Assembly (NCBI GenBank): GCA_023213395.1
Contig: CM041465.1
Coordinates: 233,189,741 to 233,253,740, forward strand
DNA: 64,000 nucleotides
From: Cycas panzhihuaensis
Taxonomy: Eukaryota; Cycadophyta
Reading direction: 5' to 3'
Positions 1-11,144 of the stretch are shown piece by piece. How positions within the stretch are numbered: position 1 is the stretch's first letter; every line of letters begins with the position of its first letter. The translations under genes were made by a program, and so were the position numbers. The notes under the pieces are model-generated. The model was not told where the DNA came from and ran no database searches. It saw only the letters and a program-made list of their open reading frames with translations.

Positions 1-1911
1 TTTAGTTGTGGTTCATGATGAAGAGGATTGCCATGATTAATAAAATTTTCAAAAGAATAGGCTAAAAGAATCCTATTGGGTTCTCAAAGGGATGGAAGAT
101 TGGCTTAATTTTCCTTCTAATCTTCATGGTTAGTATGAACATTTTAATTTGTTAATTGATTGATATATAATTAGGCTCTAGAGGGTAGTGATAATATCAT
201 GTAGGGGCCTTATTCAGGACCAGGACCATATGCTATTAAGGATATATATAGATTTTTATAAGAAGAGTTTTACCCTCATAATATCCGAATGAAATCTAAT
301 TAGAATTATTTATGGGGAAACTCATTGATCTAGAAGATTGGCCATTCCATATAGCTTGTCATATATAGTACTATTTTAAATATCAAAAGTCTACAAAGAA
401 GAAGGATCTATGGTTTATTATTTTGCATTCTATGTAAAAATAACAAAGACAACATATTACTTATTCATGTGATGCCTCTTCTCTATAAAAGTCTAGGGAT
501 ATAATTAGAATTTACTAGAATGCAATCCTCCTCACCTCAAAGATAAACATATATTATTAGCATTAATGGGTAAGATATATGAAGGTATTATAATTACCAT
601 TTAGAATTAATTGGTATGCATGCATTTATATAATCGATAGGATTTGATCAACATGCATGTATCTACTTGATGTTGATTGGAATTTATTGGTAGGCTTGAT
701 ATCAACATGATCGTCATATGTGTCATATTGTCCTACATTTGCCTATGGCATTACATCACAATAGTGATGTTAACTATTTATTATCATTACATCATAAGGG
801 ATCACCATTAGTTGACTACCAAGGATTTAGACATGCATATGTAGGTTTCATAAGCTATCCAAGTAGATGATCTACATGGTAGCAAACAACTTTGGTTAGC
901 ATGAAAACATGGAATGACATTCTCGATTAGTATTATCATAATGATTAGTAGATTTGGGTTAGATTGTACATGCTTATAGCAATATATTGGGACTATTATT
1001 CCCATAAGTTTGACTAGATTTTCCTCTCGTTTCTACATATTTATAAATACAAGTCAATGACTTAAATTTCTTATGGCATTTGATAGTATACATACTACTA
1101 TGATGATAAGTCAAATCCTTTTCAAGTGGAGCATTGATCCTTAAATTTATTTAGATATTCATGGCTACCTTGGAATTAGAATGGATTTAATATACATTTT
1201 AAATTGATATTGCATTCATATAAAATAGTGGCAATGCAATTGATTGACTTACTCAATGCATGTTTAGAAGTGTTGAAGTTGTAGTTTTAGCCTTATAACA
1301 TAGTAATATATATGGTGATCAAGGTGTGGGGATGATTTTAGCTTAATGGGTAATAGTGTAATGATGTGCTAGGAATAAGATGGCTTTAGGGCCCATTGTT
1401 GGGTCTGAGTGATATATTAGACCATGGTACTTATGTTTTCATATTAAGAGATGCTCAACATTAAAAGACTAGTTGTGGATGGGTTGGTAGTCTCTATATG
1501 GCTTCTTTATTTTTTGCTAGCCCTAAGATTTTTTTAGGGGTTTGGAGTTTATTGTTATAGCATTCTCTAAAGTGAGTGAGGCCAAGTGCGATCCCTAAGC
1601 AATTTTGGTAAATTAGATTCCTCTTTCTTGTGCCATCTTATGCTAAAGCATTAATCCTACTTTATAAGGATTTTACCCATCAAAATAAAGAGAAAGAAAA
1701 GGAAAAGAAAACCATATATAATATATCATAATATTCATTATTTTTATTATTTTTGCATTTTCTATAAATACAATTCTTACCAATAAATATTATACATGCA
1801 TATTATATATATTGACATTATTACTTATGAAATAATACTATCTTTAATATCCTAACAATTCTTTTTAATAATTCTTTTAAGTACCCTTTAATGTAATGAA
1901 ATTGTTAAACA
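1..1911. other. AT-rich stretch without recognised genes
   Basis: No open frame longer than about 65 codons has any family resemblance here. The text is AT-rich and CpG-poor, as elsewhere in the window. I found no paired LTRs, primer-binding site or terminal inverted repeats. It is probably very old transposon debris, but I cannot support a specific call. Confidence 0.5.
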
Positions 1912-2640
1912 CTTTTTTTATATATAAGGTAAAAGAATAAGCATGGGTTTTAAAACAGGATCTCAAAACCTTTTACATCAGAAGTCCCTCAAACCCTAAT
2001 CTAAAGTGGCCATGACAAGCCCATGGCCTAGCTCAAACCATCACCTATCATCAAAACCCCTACCATGACAAGCCATGTGGCTAGCTCTGCTACCTCACCT
2101 GGCTCTAATCCTTCTCAACCTGCCTCATAATTTCCTCTGGAAGATCCTCTCTCTAGAACATAGACCTTCTGTGGTTCACTCCCTAGTTTGCTAATTTATC
2201 TGCCAGCTTGTTCCCCTCTCTGTAAGTATGTCTAACCTAAATGTTTTTGAATCCTTTCATGGCCTCTTAAGTATCTCACTCCCCCCCCCTCGAGCATCCC
2301 CAGGGTTACCTTTCGAAGTACCATTAAAATTGACTTTTACCCAAGAATCCTCATGGGGGATTCAAAAGCACGTTTTCCTCTATTTCTCTTGGATCTTAGG
2401 GGTAATCCCCTAATTTCTAAATATAGGATTTTCTAAATTCAAGATGCTTTTGTCATCTCTAGGCTTCAAAAACTCTCCCACTTTAGTGTAGATGATATTA
2501 AAATTTTACACTCATCTATCTGTCTATCTTGAAAAACCCTTCTATTCCTCTCCTTCCACTAATTCCACATCATTAGAGGGAGGGTGGCCCTCCATATATT
2601 AAACAGATATCTACTTTTCAATGGGCTACACAGATATTAT
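1912..2640 (-). mobile_element. 5'-truncated L1-type LINE fragment (RNase H end and 3' UTR)
   Basis: Read on the minus strand, this fragment holds the C-terminal end of a plant L1-type ORF2 followed by a 3' UTR. A linker with WKERNRRVFQ lies near 2545-2565. The RNase H start (KVNFNGTSKGNPG) lies near 2308-2350, and its end (YREGN..AD.LAN) near 2185-2230. The 3' UTR (about 1925-2040) closely matches that of the full-length LINE at 18653-25045: it shares GCTAGGCCATGGGC, a GTCCTGTTTTAAAACCC-type block and the terminal CTTTTACCTTAT. An A-rich tail appears as plus-strand T-rich sequence near 1912-1920. Many in-frame stops and small shifts show it is dead. The homology fades near 2640, as expected for a 5'-truncated insertion; I could not define a target duplication. 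Confidence 0.8.
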
Positions 2641-3867
2641 TGAACACATTGCATATTAGGTTTCCACATAAATTATATATGTGTTCTATGAGTTTTTATG
2701 ATAAAATAGACATGGTTTTCAATATGTAACTAATTATTTTTCTAAGAGGGACATAATGCACTAATAGGTTCTGCACAACTAACATGTAAATCATGCAAAA
2801 TCACATTTTGAATATGCAAATTTATACCCTTACTAATTTATTATATTATTTCAAGTTCAATAAGATGCTTTGAATATAACAATATTTAAGAAATAGAAAT
2901 GATAAACTATTATATTATAACCCTTAAAAGGTTGAGATATTAGAGGATAGTAAGGTTTTATAAATCACATAAATTCATATAATACATATTAATAAACATA
3001 ATTCAATCATTTATAGTAATTTATTTGTTTTATATTTAGTTTAATGATTTGTATTTGATTCAATTCTTGGTCATGTTAGGTTTTCTATAATACAAGTATT
3101 TAGGAAATCTAGCCTATAATAATATAGGTCTTGCATGGTAGATTAAACATAACTTTTTAATTTTTTATTGCATTCATTTCATAAGTAGTTCTTAATACTA
3201 ATTTTAAAATCTCTATCATGTACTCTTTACTAAATCAAAGAAGTTATAATGCTCTAAAATATTCTTGATGAGGGTAACTCAAAGGTAGTTACAACTAGGT
3301 GACACAAACCTAGGGTGTAAGTCTTAAGTACATACAACTAGTCTTAAGCACCCACAAAGGGTGCTCGTATGCCTCTTGAGTGTGAATGAAAGGGTAGTAG
3401 TATGAGGGTTCCTAACTAGGCTAAATTAATGGCATTAGATTAGATGTGCATGTGCATGTACTTAGGGGCATTTGTTAACGAAGATCGAATATAGGGGAGC
3501 ATAATAAAACTATGCTACATGCCACTAGATGCAATTATATGCTTTTTCTTTTCAATGAAGTGCTCTCACTCTTTTGTAAGTGGTTTCTATTTTATTCCTT
3601 ACAGATTAAGGAATCACATAAATGCACTCCATCCTCATGAATAGGGCTAGTTCCCTAGGATGGAATCTAACTTGTCCAAATTCTACCTTTTTTTCTTTTG
3701 AAAAAAATACATGAATGCAAATGAGTACAAATGTAAGAAAATAGTGCAATGTAAAGCAAACAAATCTTTTCTTCTTCTTCTTTGTTTTGTTTTTATGGAA
3801 AGGAGCAAAAAGGGGAAATGGATGAAAAAGAGAATCTAATAAATTAGAATAAACTCTCTCCTATTCT
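2641..3867. other. AT-rich stretch without recognised genes
   Basis: No supported coding or structural feature is visible. A short block with repeated phrases (GTCTTAAGTACATACAACTAGTCTTAAGCAC, quoted in part) lies near 3322-3352. I cannot assign the region to a repeat family. Confidence 0.4.
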
Positions 3868-3868
3868 C

Positions 3869-3899
<31 letters not shown>

Positions 3900-3959
3900 T
3901 CACTCACTCACTTTCTTCTTCTTCTTCTTCTTCTTCTTCTTCTTCTTCTTCTTCTTCTT
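3868..3959. repeat. Compound microsatellite (CT)n(CA)n(ACTC)n(TTC)n
   Basis: Runs of CT, then CA, then ACTC and finally about 15 TTC triplets follow one another. The minus-strand poly-glutamate reading frame across it is a by-product of the GAA/GAG repeat and is not a gene. Confidence 0.95.
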
Positions 3960-6258
3960 TGTGTACCTTTTTTGTTTCTTTTCTTTTTATATATTTTTTT
4001 AAAATAAAACAAAGGAAAGAGATGACAATAAATGAGGAAATATAAGGAAAGGAGTGTGATGTAGGTGCATACCTAGAAAGAGGGTAGCTGGAGAAGTGAA
4101 TATTTGCCACTTATGAATCTTGCCACACTCTTAGCATAATGGAGTAAGAGGGGGTTATACTTACCTACCCCCGAGAGAAATTAGATAGCATTTATGCTTG
4201 TTGAAGGTCCTTAATGATAATAAAAGAATGTGTTAGATGTTAAAAATAAATTAAAGATAAGTTAGAAAAGGGAAGAGAAGGTATCAATGGCTACCTTTCT
4301 AATAAAAAGGGAGTTGCCTATGGCACCTATGTAGTGGAAAGTGAATCAAATGTTGCTCTTTCTTCAATTCTCTCCCTGCAACTAAGTTAGATTTTCCTAT
4401 AAAGATATATGATCTATATTCTATCTAATAGGAAGGATCATCAAAAGATCATAAATACTCAAAAGCATAAAGAAACTAAACCTAATATCTAGAGCATACA
4501 AACAAATTGATGACGAAGGATATAGGTGCCTCAGAATAGCATTGTCCCTCTATATATGTGTTTGGTTTCCTAAGTGGTACTTAGGAAACCTCCCCTTAAC
4601 TTGTTTCTTGATCACAAGGAATCAATCAAGGAAAACAAGTATAAAGAGATGAAGAGAGAACCAAATCACAAAGAAAATGAAATGATGATAAGAGAAAGAA
4701 ACCTACTAGCAAATTACTATTAAGGAAATCATACAACATAGCATGAAAAAGATGGAATAAGGAAAAGGAAGGCTATCTTAAGCATGAAAGAGTGGATTAC
4801 CTCAATCTTGGTGAGGAGACAATGGCCAATGGCTACTTAATCTCTCTCCATAAGGACTCTCTAATGGATATTGGCTTCTTGCTCCTAATCTCCCAATTAT
4901 AAGCTAATTGATTACTCCAAATGCTAGGAGTCTAACAAAATTTTGATAGTATCTCTCTAAGAATTCTCTTGCAACAATGGTCCCTCCCCTTCCTTTAAAA
5001 AAAAGAAGGGATTTATAGATGAAACTAAGGTGAAGGAGTGGTAGATTTTTTTCCACAATGTGGAAAAATTCACCACCTAAAAACCATGAACCATGCTCAT
5101 GGTTTGATAAAGGAAGCCTTAAAATAGGCAAAAAGTGAGTAGATTGAAGCTTATTTAGCCTCTCTAAGGGGAAACAACCTAACATAGGGCCATTGCAACA
5201 TGTCAGATCTAATAAACAAGCAATAAAGAGCTGACTATTACCATTAAACTGAATCTGGGTTGGTGATAATTATACCATAGATATATTTGTAGTAACGTGA
5301 ATATATTTATAGTACCACAAACAAATCTATGGTACTACAAATACACATAGAAAAGTTTATGGTATGGAAGCAAGATTGATTCAGGCTTAATAAATCTACA
5401 TGAAATTAGTAACATTAACCAACAAAAGACCCCTAAGACCTTTATTAATCAGAAGAAATAGTAGGGAAGAAAAATTAAGGCTAATCAATCAAAAGAATAT
5501 GTAATAATCATAGGGAAATAAACTACAAGCAATAAGAAAGGCACCATTTTCCTTCTTAGGAACTATCAGGAGACATATGAGCCATGGATAAGGGATATAA
5601 AACAATCAATCCAATAGGCGACACAAGCACACACCTATCATATAGTCTCAAAATATAAATCAATAACAAGGTTGAAAGGATAGAAACATACCTATACTTA
5701 CCTTGCTCAATTGATCACCTAAATCCCCCTTCCTAGAAGCCAAGAAACATGCTCCTTATAAGAATAATTGCTATGATTAATTTTATCTCACTAATAATAT
5801 TAGTTAAAAAAATAAAATACTTATAATTACTAGACTAATTAGATCTTATTTATCTAGTTTAAGCTATGTTTTGACTTTCTTACTAATTATTCATATAACC
5901 TTTTCATCTTATATATGACTACAACATTTATTATATATCTTTGTATTGCATAATCTAAGAATCATAATATCAAGAATTGATTTGATTTAATATTACTTTG
6001 TTGAGTACCTTAATTATTTATTTGTTTGAAGTAATGACTAGTTTCAGTATTATTATTTACACTAATGTTGGAATATTGATTGCTTATATATATGAAGTAA
6101 AAGTATTATAAATAAATAACAACATACAAGACTTTTGGTCCTCCTACACTAATCATTTAAACTATATAAATACCTCTTTAGAGTGCTTATTTATGTATAA
6201 AAATATGTAATAAACAAATTATTTCATCATGTGCTTTAGATATTACATGGCTCTTAGT
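3960..6258. other. AT-rich stretch with small hairpins, no recognised gene
   Basis: A 93-codon minus-strand open frame (4904-5185) has no recognisable motif and no conserved context, so I do not call it a gene. Short palindromes are frequent: 4564-4590 (separate entry), one around CCACAATGTGG near 5053, and one around CCATGCTCATGG near 5090. Direct repeats of the type ATATATTTGTAGTA lie at 5275-5315. These suggest old transposon or rearranged DNA. Confidence 0.4.
4564..4590. repeat. 12-bp perfect inverted repeat, 3-base loop
   Basis: The arms GGTTTCCTAAGT (4564-4575) and ACTTAGGAAACC (4579-4590) pair perfectly around GGT. In DNA or RNA this makes a short strong hairpin. There is no T-tract directly after it and no adjacent gene, so no regulatory role is supported. 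Confidence 0.8.
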
Positions 6259-7005
6259 TGTTTAATTGTTGTTTCATTTGATTAATAAGTGTTGCTTTTA
6301 CATTCTTCATTTTAGTAGCACATTTTAATATTTTGTATAAAGAGAGGATTGCGATAACACCCTTTTTACATAACCATATCTTATTTGGTGATATGTTAGA
6401 ATATTTTTCCTACTTTAGGAGTATTTTTTCCAAACTTAGAAAAAAAACCCTTAAAGCATAAAATCAAAAAAGTATAAAAAACATAAAGTATATGGACTTA
6501 AGAAAATAAATTGAAGGGAAATCACCTTCCTCTCTCACCCTTCATTCATCTTTTTGCTTTGGTTCCATGTTAAAATTATTTACTTATTCATTTAGGTTTA
6601 TAAGTGTGTTCATAGAGAAAACCCAAGTGTAAGTACAGTTGGAATGCTTGGATTCTTGGTTTCTTGTTTCCTTTTCATATTGTCACATGTTTTATTATGC
6701 TTGTTTCTTTTATATTATATGCTTGACATGCCTAGATAAGGGTAAGTACTAGAACTCACTTTTTCTTTGGGTTATCTAGTTGAGTATATTAGTTGTACTT
6801 TCATTGTTTGATTATGGTTGCTTGTATTATACCAACCTCTTTGCAATAGAAATATTATCTATGAAGATTGTAGCACCTGTATAAGTAGACTTGAGAACCC
6901 TAGTGGAATTAAACTATTATTGATGTATAGCACAAGAGAGGTCAAGGAGACATAAGGAAGTATTTCTCTTTTTTTAGATGGATTTATAAGGGGACTCATG
7001 GGGAT
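6259..7005 (+). repeat. Left direct repeat (probable 5' LTR)
   Basis: About 750 bp, alignable along its whole length with 14998-15760 at moderate identity with many small indels. It begins near TGTTTAATTGTT; the right edge fades near 7005. No tRNA-complementary primer site is obvious after it. Confidence 0.6.
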
Positions 7006-7269
7006 CCTTGGACTCTTGCAATTGCATTCTTACCTTGTCTTGTTCCTTTAAGAATCTCTCATTTATTCCTTATTATTTTCCTTTATGCTTTGGTTTTGTT
7101 TCTTATTTGATCATCTATGATGGTGAATAGGAAGAAATACCTCACTTTCAAGATGACTAGGCATTCTAATTACATTCAAGGACTTCACATTAGAGTGTAG
7201 AATTATATTTCTTTCTTGAAATCCATGAAACTAGGAGCCTTTTGGGATCTAATCTAAGGGTTACTACAA

Positions 7270-8480
7270 CCCCTCAATCTTCTCCCTTACCTCCTTCTCA
7301 TTCTCATCCTTCATCCACTCTACTTATTAGATTTAGTCTGTTTCATTTTAGAACAACTCCCTCCTAGAGATTTTGCTCCTCTTTAAGGTGTAACTTATAA
7401 AGACTTATAACCTTCTCATTCATAAGGTATTGTGTGACCTTCTAATGACTCCTTCCTTGAATGCCTTGGTTTAAGTTACCATATGTATGTAGGAGATTTT
7501 GATGTGTCTTTATCAGAGGCAATTGCCTCCTCTTCCTGCCCTACATCCTTTGCTTAGTTTATTCCATCAACTTCTTAGCCTACCATGCCTTTATTTAGTG
7601 CTTAGGTTTTGGAGACTAAAGCTTCCTCTTTGCTCTAAGTTTCTTATTCATTTGGTAATGGTTCTACACTTAGAGTTTCTAGTTTACTCTAACCTCCTTA
7701 TTGTTCATCTCATCAGGCCTCTATCTCACTTCCTAGTTCTAACCCAACTAGTCTTACCCCTACCCCTCTAACATATTTGGTCATTTAACTTACTATTCTA
7801 TCTACTTTTATGGTCCCTTTATAAGGGCATAATTCTTCCATGATCCTTACATGGGGGTGATCCTTTGCCTAGTTACATGGATTAGCCCCTTTACCTTCAT
7901 CATCTCATATGTCTTCTTTCATGTCTATTTACTCTATCTAGGTGGGATTCATTCCTATTAACTAGGTGCATTCTATATCCTCATGGATAAAACCTCATCT
8001 TGTTTGTATTACTCTTTATCCTTGGCAATCCACTACCACATCTTCTTCTCAACCTACTTGGGGAAATAGTCAACAACCTGAATTATCTTATGGTGTACCT
8101 TTTACTTCTTATCTAGGCACAGATAGGTATCCTCCTCTTAGAGGCAGTGCCTATCTCCTTCAGACTCCTTCATAGCCTAATATTCCATCCTCTTAAGTCC
8201 CTTCCATGGAAAACCATACACCTTAGATAGGCATGCCACATATATAACCACCTTCCCATCTATATGGTGGTTAAACCTTTTATGCTAGAGTTTCTAATGC
8301 TACTCAACCCCCTCTACACTTAAGTCATCTTGCATATGGAGTGAATCCTTCATCTCAATTGAGTGCTCAACCATTCTCCTCTTCCTTAATGATGAGGAGG
8401 CCCTGTATGAATTATAAGATAAACCCCTTTTTATAATTGGTCCTCTTATGTCCTCTTCTAACTTTTATCTTTGAACTCCT
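7270..8480 (+). pseudogene. Decayed gag N-terminal region, Pro/Ser/Gln-rich
   Basis: Low-complexity reading on the plus strand rich in Pro, Ser, Thr, Gln and Tyr. The best piece is at 7966-8175 (TWGNSQQPELSYGVPFTSY and on to RYPPLRGSAYLLQTPS). Further fragments continue past stops to about 8400 with QPF and AYGVNPSSQ motifs. It sits just upstream of the gag core in the same element, so I read it as the disordered N-terminal part of the capsid precursor. Stops are mostly TAG/TAA in place of Gln codons. This rests on composition and context only. Confidence 0.45.
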
Positions 8481-8595
8481 AAAGGCTAGTGGGGAGTTGG
8501 GGCAAGATCTCTTTGGTCATATAGAAGCTTTTACACTTGCATGCGTTGATTGTCTCACCCATGACCATGTTATGATATAGATCTTCCTTAAGACT

Positions 8596-8995
8596 TGATT
8601 ATGAAATGCCCAAAAATGGTTTTACAAGTTGCTAGATGCATCCGTTGACTCCTTTAAGCAATTTATAGACTCTTTTATCAACTACTTTGATGCCACTTAT
8701 CCTTTCAAGACCAGGGTAAAAGCTCTTTTTCAATCAAGCAAGGAAAAAATGAGTATTCTTATAACTTTATTTGTCATTTCTAAGACATTTTCCATTCTTG
8801 CCAATAACCCTTGGTTAGTAATCTACTTTTTGACTTGTCCACCAATGCTTTCAAACCTCAAGCCTATCTTAAGGTATTAAAACTTGGTCTAGCCACTTAT
8901 GAGAATGCCATTGATAGATGTTTAGATTTTAAATCCTTTGAGATTAAGGTAGGAGTTAAGAAATTGAAGAAGTCCTCTTTCACTCTTAAATAAGA
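8596..8995 (+). pseudogene. Gypsy gag core (Retrotrans_gag-like), decayed
   Basis: In the frame starting GCC CAA AAA TGG, the text reads AQKWFYKLLDASVDSFKQF and then IDSFINYFDATYPFK, the classic W-Y..L...SI-SF..L...F pattern of the Retrotrans_gag domain (structural capsid protein). It continues through an LFQS motif. A frameshift near 8740 moves the reading to the frame giving LLFDLSTNAFKPQAYLKVL, and another segment ends VGVKKLKKSSFTLK before a TAA at 8991. It is broken by shifts rather than by a missing domain. Confidence 0.65.
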
Positions 8996-9869
8996 TCATG
9001 CTAGGGAGTTTAAACCTATTAAGAGTGATAAAACTTATGACTGACTTGCCTCTACTCTTCATTCTATCGAACGATCCATCATAACCAAGCTATCAACTTC
9101 TAATTTTAAACCTTCTAAAGATTCTAAGGTCATTCATATTGTAGAGTATAAGCTAGAGCAAGGGGCCAAGCCCTTCTTCATCCTTATGTCAAGAAGATCC
9201 ATTAGCACATAGATCAAAATATTGATGCCTATGATAGATCCAAGTGTAATAAACTTAAACTACTTAAAAATAACCATGCCTCACCTAATCAATAAATAAC
9301 CCACCAAAATAAAGAGATATTAATTTATGTTGATATTTTCCTTAACCACCAAGACATATAAAGTGAAGGGTCCTACCAAGGATGAAGGCCTGTCTACTAG
9401 TTTAAAATTTTAAAATAAAGATAGTTCTACTCTCACCAAGTCCAGTAAGGATAAGAAAACTAATTATCACAACCTAAGACTCCCTCCCAAGGATGACCAA
9501 GACTATTAGGCCAAGACCATTAGCATGGTGGAAATGGCCAACCTTCTTGTAATTAATAACTAAAAATCCAACAACTTCAAAATCCGTTTCCCATCTAACC
9601 CAATTGAGAGATTCATGAGATCCCTCTTCATCCCATTGAGATAGATTTTTATTATGTCCTTCCATAAATCACCAAGATAAATGGATTATCCATTGTGGAG
9701 GAGATTAAGTTTGTATTTATGGGTATCTCTACGCTTAACCTTCTTAAAAGTAATCCTAAGTAGAAGCAACTTTTACATGATTTGTTTGGTATTAAGCAAC
9801 CTGATTTAAGTAAAGTGCTTATAACATTTGATTTGTCTTAGCTCAATAAGTATTGTGATCATTGTAACA

Positions 9870-10260
9870 TCCTTGTATTTATTATTCATATTATTAATGG
9901 ATAATGAACAATCAAAATATGCATTATTAATGAAGGTATTACCACAAATGTCATCCATGTTTACCTCCTTAATCCCCTTAATATTTCTACCTTTGAACTT
10001 GTAAATTGGATCTGCCAAGGTTTTAATAAAACCTAAACTATTCATGTGGGCAAGGTCAACTTCCTCTTACCTTCTAGGGTAGAACTATGGTTACTCAATT
10101 ATATCATCAATTTAGATTTATAATATAATATATTATTAGGTTGGCCTTAGATTAACTAGATGGAGGCCATTTGTTCTTCTCTCTTCATTAAACTCTAGTT
10201 TATTCATGAGGGAGAGGTCCATCATCATCACAAACCCTAATAAGAACAAATTTCCTTGGT
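9870..10260 (+). pseudogene. Gypsy aspartic protease remnant, active-site Asp lost
   Basis: Pieces match the retropepsin domain that precedes reverse transcriptase in Ty3/Gypsy pol. ICIINEGITTNVI (9920-9958) corresponds to an active-site I-D-E-G-A-S-T-N-V-I motif with the catalytic Asp read as Asn (AAT at 9929-9931, a G-to-A change). YNII.LLGWP followed by MEAI and F..EGEVH (10119-10220) corresponds to the conserved LLGRPW block near the protease C-terminus. Several stops interrupt it. The next recognisable pol piece is the integrase C-terminus, which shows the large internal deletion. Confidence 0.6.
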
Positions 10261-10921
10261 CAATGCCCTTCTTAAGAAGGATGAGATTAGATCTACTTTA
10301 TTTCACTTAGTTTTAGTGAATAGTTTCAAGTTGAGGGCCCCAACACTAGTAAAGGAATTAAAATTAAAGATATATATATGATTAGTTGGGTTAACAATGA
10401 CCTTAATCATCTTAAGAATGATGGAACCATTCTTGAGCATGTTGTCAATTCCTCTTTTAATCTCTTACTTAAACATCATAAACTTGGCTTCACTATGTTT
10501 ATTCATTGTACCTCCCCTTTGGCTTATGAAACCTAGGGGGCCCCATATCTTTTTCATTAGTGATCTCACCCTTCCTCATGTCAACAATGAAAGTATTTCA
10601 CTCATTGGTGATACCACCAATGTCAATATCAATATTGTAGATGAACCCCATATCATTCAAGTTAGGGTTGATTAGTCCTTAGAATAAGTTCAACAAACCA
10701 AAGGACTCACCATCAAGTTCTTACCCATTTCTACATCATACCATTTTGATATAATGAGATCCTACCTTGGTGTGGTTATTTACTATATTACTTCCCTCTT
10801 ATGAGTTATGCCCAAGAACCAACGTTAGTGGCTCTTCCATCTTATAGGTTAGAAAAATCCCATCTCTAAAAAGAAATCGTAGGTTGCTTATAATAGAAAC
10901 CCATAGCCACACAAGTATTAG

Positions 10922-11144
10922 GTGGGAGACATGGTGTTAAAACTCAAATATTTTTATAAGGAGTAATAAAAGTTTTCCCTTAAGTGGGTAGGTCCCTTTG
11001 TAGTGATTAAAGACTTGAGAAATAGTGCTTATCACCTTTTTATGATAGATGGGAGTGAGTTTAGAGTCTTGTCTACTTTTAGTTCCTCCATCCCTATTAT
11101 ATATAACCCATTGTCTCCTTTATTCTATAATGAGCTCAAACTAT
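10922..11144 (+). pseudogene. Gypsy integrase C-terminal segment
   Basis: Reads VGDMVLKLKYF, two stops, then KFSLKWVGPFVVIKDLRNSAYHL and DGSEFRVLSTF, which is the GDLVL...KF.PKW.GPF.V......GAY.L.D.DG pattern that ends plant Gypsy integrases (DNA-binding, SH3-like). It ends at a TGA near 11142. The catalytic D-D-E core upstream is missing. Confidence 0.75.

Noticed and set aside
3904-4110. Minus-strand frame ending in poly-Glu
   Set aside because: The acidic run is the TTC microsatellite read backwards, and the rest has no recognisable domain.
4904-5185. 93-codon minus-strand frame
   Set aside because: No motif, no homologous context and no regulatory signals; such lengths occur by chance in this composition.
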